From NCBI GenBank assembly GCA_963971425.1, contig OZ020521.1:436501-500500 (forward strand): a stretch of DNA of 64,000 bases, written 5' to 3'. The notes beneath the pieces were generated by a model. It did not search any database. It saw nothing but the letters and a program-made list of their open reading frames with translations, and was not told the origin of the DNA. A program made the translations under genes and the position numbers. Shown piece by piece: positions 55,906 to 64,000 of the stretch. The stretch is from Bryoerythrophyllum caledonicum (lineage: Eukaryota > Streptophyta > Bryopsida > Pottiales > Pottiaceae). The first letter of the stretch is position 1; every line of letters begins with the position of its first letter.

Positions 55906-56816
55906 GGAGTGAGACTATCACCTCACTATCTCTCGAGGTTGTCCCTGCACGCACCGTCCTCACACAAACCCTCCCTAACGGACGCACGTCCGTTCTAACT
56001 GTCTGATTCTCCAAACCGTAACGGCAAGCGGTTCGGAAGATCGTAAGAGGGAGAGTGTAGAATGTGTAATTAGTTTTTGTGTTCACATGCGGATTAGAAT
56101 TGGTTAGTTTCGGAAGTTAGCAAGTTAGTTTTGTAGTTCAGTAGTAACATTAGGAAGCTACGTGAAAAGTTGGTTAAGAAGCAAATGTGGCATTTGGAAT
56201 CTGGAAGTTAGGTTCGGTTTTTTTTGGATAAAGACTTTGTGGAAGATGGATTCGGGGCCAGACTGTGATAGTCGTAAGCCGGGGCAAGCTTGGTGCTACC
56301 TCTTTGTTTCTTTTGATTTTGTTATTTTCTTTTGTAGGATTGTGATTAAGATTAAGTATGAATGGAATTGGAGTTAAAGAACTGTGATTGTGTGATTGGA
56401 GATGAAGTTTATGAGCATTGTGTGAGAACTGTGAAGATAGAAAAGTTAGAGAATGGAATTATGAAAGTGAAGAGATTGTAATCTCTGTGAAAGAATTGGT
56501 TGTTGAAAGTGATTACGGGAAGATAATCACATATAATTGAGTATACTGTACTGTGATTACAGTGAAGAAAATAGAAATTGACATGATTATGAGATCATGA
56601 AGGAAGAGAATTGGAAATGTTAGGTTTAGAGTGATGCAAGAGAGAGTGATTGAGTGTTGATAATTGTTAAGAGAAGTTAGGACGCAAGTGTGTAATCAAT
56701 CGTGACAATAACATAGTGGCATTCATATAAACAATCTTTCCCCGCGAACGAATCCACCTATACTGATTTGGTACTTTGGGTTTATTTCCAAGCCAACCAA
56801 AACGATAACTACATTT
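55906..56816. other. Region holding the probable 5' LTR of the Gypsy element
   Basis: No gene is visible. The LTR must end directly before the primer-binding site (…AACTACA at about 56813), but its left end was not found because no matching 3' LTR lies in the window. The leftmost 200 bp may instead belong to the promoter of the minus-strand gag-like fossil. Confidence 0.45.
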
Positions 56817-56834
56817 TGGCGCCGCTGCCGGGGA
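56817..56834 (+). other. Primer-binding site of the Gypsy element
   Basis: TGGCGCCGCTGCCGGGGA is nearly identical to the complement of the 3' end of plant tRNA-Asp, the primer used by Athila and Tat retrotransposons. It lies directly after the presumed end of the 5' LTR. Confidence 0.85.
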
Positions 56835-57039
56835 AGGATATTATTATGAAAAGTTAAGAATTGTTTAAAAGAAAATATAAATAAAAATATATTACAAGAA
56901 TCGGTCTTCGGTTATAATTTTATGGAGTATAAAGTGGCGTGTTATAGATTATGTATGGAAGAAATGAAGGATTATGAGTAGTGATAATGAAGACAATTTA
57001 CAAAGAAGGAATCGATAGATTAAAGAAAGATACGATAGA

Positions 57040-58870
57040 TTGTGCTTAAGGGAGTCGTTACGAAAATTAAAGGAAAGAACTCAACGAGAAAAACTTAGGA
57101 GAGTGACATCATTTTCGTGTTCGAGAAGTGGACGTAGTAAGAGTCCAGAAGGATTGGAAACAAGTGATAGTTCTTCAGACGAAGGTTTAAATAAAACCAG
57201 AAGTAAAGGAAGAGGAAGTATTCGAGTAGATATTGCAAGAAAACCAATAATACAACCAATGGCTGAAGCGGCACCTGAAGTCCCGATTGCGGTAGCAATG
57301 GGAGCAGTAGGTGATCGCACCACCAGTGTTGCACCATTGCCAACATTTAGTGGTTGGCCAGGTTCAGATCCAGATCATCATTTGTCTCAATTTTTGACAG
57401 CTTGTGTAGCCAATAATGGAAGAACTGAAGATATATGGCTGAGATGGTTTCCTGCCACGTTAAAAGATACGGCATTTGAATGGTATAATCGTCAAACAGT
57501 TGGTCAATTTCCAAATTGGGAAGCTTTAAAAAACGCTTTTCTAACGCATTTTAGGCCAATTGGATTTGAAAATCGTCTCCGAGAAAGTTTAATGACAAGC
57601 AGAATGTTTTTAGGCGAACCAGTTCAGTCTTATTATGGGAGAGTTGCAGATATACTTCGCAAATGGCCGAATAATCAAATGCTGGAGTCATTTATATTGT
57701 CAATAATAACGAATGGTTTGAATCCACAGGAATTGAAAATGTTTGTAAAGGAGGCTCAACCAGCCACCGTAGGAGCATCTTTAGAATGTGCAAAGATATG
57801 GGAAGAATGTCATTATGATCAATTGTTACCTGTAGGCCCTACGTTGATTCCCAATTCGGTGAATCCACAAGTACAAAGAGGAAATACATTAATAGGAAGT
57901 TATCCATGGGCTGTGAATGCGGCTCAAGGGGCTACCAATTTACAAAGAGTGATCAATGCAACGCCGTTGCAATCAGTACCGCCCACAGCAGTAGTACCGT
58001 ATGCTTCGGCATTGACTTATCCCCCACATGAATTACCAATTTCAAATGCTGCACCAAATTCGAATGAGACGTTATTATTAAATCTTACAAAGAAAATGGA
58101 AGAATTGGCGGATAATATGGCCAAAGAAAAAGAAAAACGGCAAAAGCCTACCAATACAAGACCCAATGTATGGTGTAATAATTGTAAGGGACAGGGTCAC
58201 TTTGATACGGAATGTCCGTCCCCTCGACAAACTGGAGTACAATACAAGTGTTGCGGTGGAAAACATCCTACCGCTAAATGTTGGTATTTAAATGGTCAAC
58301 CGCAATTTGGCGCTCAGACAATGATTCAACCAACTCAATGGGATGTTAATCAAGTGCAAACTGGAAATATGGGAAATTGGGACGGTAATCGTTCCAATCG
58401 ACAAAATAGAGGTGGTGGAAATTTTTTAAATCCAAATTTTAACCCAAATTATGGATCCAATATGCAAAATTGTAGCAACAACCAACAAGGCAATTTCCAA
58501 GCTATGCCAAATCAACAGCCCAATACAACATTTGTTGCGACTGGACAACCAGGATCTTTTACTGAAGCTACATGGAATCAGCCTAGTCGTTATATACCCG
58601 TTGAGACACCCAATATGCCAGGTGGTTCACGAAGAAAGATAGTTCGTTGTTTTCGATGTCGGCAGTTGGGGCATTATGCCAGTGATTGCCCAAATCCAAA
58701 ATTTGTAGAAGATTATGCACCAGTTTGCGGAAATTGTAAGTAATCTGGTCACCAATATTTCCAATGTAATGCTCCATTTAATCCCAATAACAGGGATCAA
58801 CAGGTACCAACTACAGTACAAATTGTGGAAGAGAACCCTAAAACTAATCAGGAATCACCAGTGCATAGAG
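57040..58870 (+). mobile_element. Gypsy gag region
   Basis: The retrotrans_gag-type core is seen in WLRWFPATLKDTAFEWY, LKNAFLTHFRP and ESLMTSRMF. It is followed by two CCHC zinc knuckles (CNNCKGQGHFDTEC and CFRCRQLGHYASDC), with further Cys-rich sequence around them, and an Asn/Gln-rich spacer between the knuckles. Gag forms the particle shell and the knuckles bind the RNA genome. Part of the fossil described above. Confidence 0.85.
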
Positions 58871-58929
58871 TAGAAGTCGACCAAGCCCTACTTACAAGGA
58901 ATCAGTAGAAAAATATCGAATCCAATCCA

Positions 58930-59760
58930 ATATTGGAGAAACCAATAGATGAAGATCAACCAATACCAATTCAGAATGGTGAATCCATTCCAGTAATAGG
59001 GGTGAATATTCATCCCAAACCAACTACTATATTGGGTCGATCACCAATTCTCGAAAAACCAATATTGTCCCAGTTGCCAAACCAATCTTATGTATTGAAA
59101 GAACCAATGTTAGTGGTTTCGCCGAAACCAGTTAAGGAACCAATTGGAAAGATCAATTTACCAATAATGGAAACCAAAATGGGAAAGAAGAAACGAGCAT
59201 TGGGTATTACAACCAATCTGGAACCGTATGATATTTTAAAGGAGTTAAGTACAATTCAACCTACAATTTCCATGAAACAATTGTTGGCAATTGCACCGGA
59301 TTGTCGTAATACATTAAACTCGTCGTTAATTCGACGCCGATCATGTAATAAGGAAATTAGAGAGGTCAGTTTGAATCTCGATCCAGGAGCTCCAACCATT
59401 GATGTTTCTATTGACGGTGTGTTAGTTCCAGGTGTACAAGTTGATGGTGGTTCTAGTGTAAATTTGATGAACGCTGATACAATGGATGAATTGGGTTTGG
59501 ACCAATTGTTACCTACAACAGTAGTATTGCGAATGGCAGATTCCAGTCGAGTTAAACCTATGGGTACACTAAGGGGAATTGATACCGTTATTGCCGGCAT
59601 TACTTACAAAATTGATTACATTGTATTCAGAGTGCAAAGTTCCATATTGTCTTATCCAGTTCTGTTGGGGAGGCCATGGTTATATCAAGCAAAAGCTCGT
59701 AATGATTGGGGTAGAGGCACATTGACAATTGGAGCCGGGAAAGATAAAATTGTACTCTAG
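58930..59760 (+). mobile_element. Gypsy protease region
   Basis: A Pro/Ile-rich spacer leads to a retropepsin-like domain with VQVDGGSSVNLMN as the active-site block (D-G-G-S in place of the commoner D-T/S-G) and YPVLLGRPWL as the second conserved block. Retropepsins cleave the gag-pol polyprotein. Part of the fossil described above. Confidence 0.8.
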
Positions 59761-62700
59761 ATGTATCCAGTTCAATATCATGGGGAAACACAGGTTGCTA
59801 ATTTTGAATTCACGTCCGACTGTGAAGATGAATCGTTAGAAGATGAACTGGAAGATTTCAATTGCATCCATATTGATAAACCGGTTAGTGCAGAATGTAA
59901 TCCCGTTAATTATCAATGCACCGGATTGGGTGAATATTTAGTTGATCCAGCTGCTAATGATGATTCTGATCATATAATTGTACAATGGATGAATCCCCAT
60001 GAAGTTCATCAAGTAAGTGCTATGGAACCTAAACTGGAAAGTTCTAATTTGTCTGATTTTATGAAAGAATCGGATACCGAGCATAAGGTTATTCAAGAAG
60101 TTTTTAAAACTCCAAAGTGTCAATCCATGAATTTGGGTAATGAGACTGATCCCAAAAATATTCGAATTTATGATGGTATAACGGGTGAAGAAAAAGCAAT
60201 TTGGCATTCCTATTTTATGAGGCATAAGTCAGCATTTGCCTGGTCTTATGCGGATTTAAAGGGTATTCCAGCCGAAGTCTGTGAACACCGAATTATACTG
60301 GAAGATAATGCTGTACCAGTTCGTCAAAGGCAACACCGACTTAATCCGAAATATTCGTTATTGGTTAAAGAAGAATTGGATAAGTTACTGAATGTGGGAT
60401 TTATATACCCAGTACCCTATAGCGAATGGGTTTCACCAATTGTTATGGTTCCAAAGAAAAACGGGAAAATTCGTATTTGTCAAGACTTTCGGAAATTGAA
60501 TGCGGCAACTAAGAAGGACTATTTTCCATTACCGTTTACAGATAGTATATTAGATGCTGTAGCTGGACATGAATGTTACTCGTTTTTAGATGGATTTTCC
60601 GGTTATAATCAGGTGAAAATTGCTAAAGAAGATCAATTGAAGACTACTTTTACAACGGATTGGGGAACGTTTGCGTACAAAGTAATGCCATTTGGACTTT
60701 GTAATGCACCTGCCACATTTCAACGGGTGATGACACAAGCATTTCAAGATTATTTGAGAATTTCTATGGAGATATTTTTAGATGATTTTTGTACATTTAG
60801 TACCAGAGCAAGACATTTGGAATGTTTGGGAAAGTGTTTAGAACAATGCGCAAAATATGGCATCTCTCTAAATACGGATAAATGTCAATTCGGGGTACCC
60901 TCTGGTAAATTATTGGGCCACATAGTTTCAACTGTTGGTTTTGCTACGGACCCTGATAAAGTTAAGCTTATATTAAATTTACCACAACCGGATACAATAA
61001 CGGGAGTCCGTGGTTTTGTTGGCCATGTTAGTTATTATCGGAGATTTATCCATTCCTTTGCAGTTATCTGCCAGCCATTAACCAATCTTCTAAAGAAACC
61101 TCCAAAAGATGGTACTAGTCCAATTTGGACTAAAGAATGTACAGTAGCTTTCGAAACGTTAAAACAAAAATTGGCCAGTGCACCAATTCTGGTGGCACCA
61201 TGCTGGAAAACCCCATTTCATGTTTATGTGGATGCGTCCAATGTAGCTATTGGTTCTATTTTAAGCCAAAAAGATGTTAGGGGATTTGATCATCCAGTTT
61301 ACTATGCTAGTCGTCAATTGGTTGCCGCAGAACGCAATTACACTATGACTGAACGAGAAGCATTGGGAATGATTTATTCTGTACAAAAGTTTCGACATTA
61401 TTTGCTTGGATATAAATTTGTATTTCATGTGGACCATGATGCTCTCAAGTATATGATTAATAAACCTCAGTTGAGTGGACGTATTGCGAGATGGGTGTTG
61501 TTATTACAAGAATTTGATTTCACTATCAATGTACGCCCTGGGAAGGCTCATGCCAATGCAGATCATTTATCTCGTTTAACCAATGTATTGGGAAATGAAC
61601 CAATTGACGATGCGTTACCTGATGCCCAATTATTTGCAGTGGATGTAATTTCTGAGGAATATAGTGAGTTGCTCCAGTATTTAACATTTCAAACGTTTCC
61701 TTCACATTTTACGGAGAAACTTAAACGCCGTCTTATTTTAAAGAGTGCACCATATACAATGATTGGCGAAGCTTTATATAAGCAAGGAAAGGATGGAATT
61801 TTACGCCGTTGTATTTATCAACATGAAGTTTGTACTATATTGGAAGGCTGTCACTTGGATAGCTGTGGTGGGCATTTTGCTGGAGAAAGTACTGCACGGA
61901 AGGCTTTACAGGCTGGCTATTGGTGGCCAACATTATTCGCGGATGCGCACCAATTTGTAAAACGCTGTGATCCATGTCAGAGAATTGGACGGCCAACTGG
62001 TACTTCAGCCATGCCATTAGTACCAATTCTTGCCGAAGCACCGTTTGAAAAATGGGGTATTGATTTTGTGGGCCCAATTGCACCTGCTTCGCGGATTGGA
62101 CAAAAACGTTATATATTGGTAGCCACTGATTATGTTACAAAATGGGCTGAAGCTTCTGCAACAAAGACTGATAATGCCAGTACAGTGGCTACATTTTTAT
62201 ATGAAAATATTATTACTCGTTCTGGATGTCCAAAGGAATTGGTTAGTGATCGTGGGACTCATTTTATAAATAGTACAATTGAAGCATTAACAGCAAAATA
62301 TGAGATTAAACATCAAAAAACTACTCCGTATCATCCAAGAGCAAATGGACAAACCGAGAAGACCAACGGTATTCTATGCAAGATTTTAACGAAGACAATT
62401 TCAGGAGCGGGTACAGATTGGGATACCAAATTGTTTGCTGCTCTCTGGGCGTACCGTACTGCATTTAAAATTACTACCAATGCTACACCTTTTCAATTAG
62501 TTTATGGACAAGAAGCAATTTTACCAATAGAATTGGAAGTGCCCAGTTTACGAATCGCTATTGATAATCGATTAGGGGATTCCGAATCATTGGCACACCG
62601 GTTAATGAAATTAGAACAATTGGATGAAGTCCGTTTGAATGCTTAATTTACAATGGAAACTACTCAAAAGAGGCGAAAACATTATTATGATAGTAAATTA

Positions 62701-62907
62701 CGGCCAAAGTCTTTTATGCCCAATGCTTTAGTATTACTTTATGATAGTCGTTTTAAAAATTTTCCAGGCAAATTTCAAGTTCGTTGGCATGGCCCATATC
62801 GCGTTATTGAAGGATTTCCCAATGGTTCAGTGCAATTGGAAGATTTTACGGGCACTAAATTTACTACTCGTATTAATAGCAATCGGTTACGGCTTTATAA
62901 TACGTAG
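59761..62907 (+). mobile_element. Gypsy pol region: RT, RNase H, integrase
   Basis: Reverse transcriptase: FLDGFSGYNQVKIA, PFGLCNAPATFQRVM and IFLDDF (60.3-60.9 kb). RNase H: VYVDASNVAIGSIL, TEREALGMIYSVQKF and HVDHDALKYM (61.2-61.5 kb). Integrase: HHCC zinc finger (CHLDSCGGHF...CDPCQ), then WGIDFVGP, LVSDRGTHFINS and HPRANGQTEKTNG (61.8-62.4 kb). A C-terminal DNA-binding module with GPYRVIEGFPNGSVQLED follows (62.65-62.9 kb). No chromodomain is seen. Part of the fossil described above. Confidence 0.9.
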
Positions 62908-62963
62908 TCAGAATTGGACTTCAAATAATAATAGAACATTAAAAACCCGAGACGGGTTTAGTT

Positions 62964-62974
62964 AAAAAGGGAGG
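62964..62974 (+). other. Candidate polypurine tract
   Basis: AAAAAGGGAGG lies about 60 bp past the end of pol, where the plus-strand primer of an LTR element is expected. The sequence to its right does not match the DNA before the primer-binding site. Either a 3' LTR is not here or this is an internal tract. Confidence 0.5.
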
Positions 62975-63242
62975 TAGGTCGTTTAGTTGTGATGATGGAT
63001 TAGTACGTGTGAGGTGAGTGAAAGAAGTGGTAATGATGGGAATAGAGACAGTTAGGGTAATGTAAGCTGTCAAAGTTAATGGAGTAGGTCAGTTCATTAT
63101 GAGGTATTGTGAGAGGGAAGAAGAAAGACCATTGTAGAAGCCAGAAGTGGGACTCTTGTAAACATTGTGAGTTTGCATGAATTATAGTGTGTTGGAGTGT
63201 TTGAGAGAATCGTTGAGTGAGTAAACTTGTCTTTGTGAGTAA

Positions 63243-63946
63243 TGGCGATGGAGCGTAGCAAGAGACAGTCCAATAGGGAGGAGAGATAGCGCAATGTGAG
63301 GCGTAAGGAAGATCTGCCACCGTTAGAGTGTATTATTGTCACGAATATGGAGCCTATTCGGTTAGAGGTTTGTTGGTCGAAGGAGAAGCAGCAGTGTTTT
63401 CGTGAGGCGCACATGCACGGTTTCATTCGGTTGTCGCAGAACTTGCCACCGATTGATGTAGATTTGTTAGCAGAGTACTTGAAGAATTACGATCTTGCGG
63501 ATGGGTCGAGTGTAGTGAAAGGGAAGATTATTGGTATAGTCGAGACAGTGCTTAACAAGGTGCTGTATCTTCCGTTGGGTGAGCTGCCGGTGTCTGGCGA
63601 TTTGGAGTCGGATTTTGTACCTGGCAGTTACTTCAAGTCAGGAGAAAAGACGTTTGAGAAGGGCCAAGGATGGAAGACAGGAGAAGCTCTTATGCCGGAG
63701 CTGGGTGAATGGATGCGCTTCGTGCAGAAGAGGTTGGCGCTGAACCGACACTCGACGTACATGGCGAAGAAGTTGCTGCTTTCGACGGTGGCGACGTTGG
63801 AAGGTATGGTGTTTAATTGGGCAGCGTATGTGGCGACAAGGATCCACGCGGAGTTGGAAGCGAAAAGGAAGATGGGGAAGGTGACGACGTTGTCGTGTAG
63901 AGAGGGGAGCGCCTTAAGAATTCGCAGGGAATCTGGCTGCGACTAG
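63243..63946 (+). pseudogene. Gag-like open frame at the right edge
   Basis: About 220 codons encode LECIIVTNMEPIRLEVCW, LLAEYLKNYDLADGS and KKLLLSTVATLEGMVFNWAAYV followed by a Lys-rich helix. The last block resembles WACTFLGALQGKIVVDW in the gag-like fossil at 55.4 kb. The ORF may be an extra 3' ORF of the Gypsy element, as some Athila/Tat relatives carry, or the start of another element. It looks lightly broken and the window ends shortly after it. Confidence 0.4.
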
Positions 63947-64000
63947 AGATTGTTTGCTAGGGAATCCAATCGTATCTTCAAATCTTCAGGTCTTCAGTCT

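Larger units (their letters stand above)
56300..62980 (+). mobile_element. Ty3/Gypsy LTR retrotransposon fossil, Athila/Tat-like
   Basis: Parts in order are a primer-binding site, gag with zinc knuckles, protease, reverse transcriptase, RNase H, integrase and a polypurine tract near 62964. The order RT-RH-INT places it in Ty3/Gypsy, and the primer site and absence of a chromodomain favour the Athila/Tat side. It is lightly broken, by a handful of breaks across gag-pol, so it is probably not very old. Age cannot be read from LTR divergence because the LTR pair was not identified. The left boundary given is approximate. Confidence 0.85.

Overview
The window comes from a nuclear genome of a green-lineage organism, most likely a streptophyte (an early-diverging land plant or a close algal relative). 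The two host genes have plant-type sequence and GT-AG introns: an Mpv17/PMP22 family gene and an ATX1-type copper chaperone gene. There is also a plant L1-type LINE fragment and a Ty3/Gypsy element with an Athila/Tat-style primer site. Nearly everything else is transposable elements, many of them nested. I cannot name the species.

Layout. 1-8.29 kb: LINE copy A, entered from its middle, with ORF2 and the 3' end. 8.35-9.81 kb: decayed Tc1/mariner element. 9.83-10.67 kb: short element flanked by TTAA. 11.52-13.35 kb: Mpv17 gene on the minus strand, four exons. 14.47-14.83 kb: tRNA-derived SINE on the minus strand. 16.25-21.10 kb: cluster of TTAA-flanked short elements, with an L1-type LINE fragment nested in it. 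21.39-22.63 kb: copper chaperone gene, three exons. 24.0-51.4 kb: an old outer LINE (copy C), split by a younger full-length LINE (copy B, 28.69-47.72 kb, exact 12-bp target duplication). Copy B is itself split by a 6.4-kb DNA transposon (39.94-46.31 kb). 51.4-52.5 kb: tandem 193-bp repeats. 53.8-55.9 kb: gag-like protein fossil. 56.8-63 kb: Ty3/Gypsy retrotransposon fossil, followed by a further gag-like open frame at the right edge.

The most notable system is the LINE family of copies A, B and C. Copy B is about 12.65 kb without its insertion. It encodes an ORF1 with a possible RRM-like segment and coiled coil, then a 2346-residue ORF2. ORF2 carries an apurinic-type endonuclease, reverse transcriptase, RNase H and, at the C terminus, a CCHC plus KPD...E...KY block that looks like a restriction-like endonuclease. 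This is the dual-endonuclease plan known from Dualen/RandI elements. In all three copies a 2A-like translational skipping motif (GDI[E/K]TNPGP) lies just before the ORF2 body. The 3' UTR ends in a GC-rich hairpin plus (TTC)n, and the SINE at 14.5 kb ends in the same hairpin and tail, which implies that the LINE machinery mobilises it.

The second notable system is the DNA transposon inside copy B. It has 25-bp terminal inverted repeats, an AAAC target duplication, a transposase-like protein of the type I associate with DUF7869, and on the opposite strand an FCP1/NIF-like HAD-fold protein with an altered catalytic motif, flanked by disordered and coiled-coil frames. Removing this element and one AAAC restores an ORF2 whose length is an exact multiple of three, so copy B was probably intact when it was hit.
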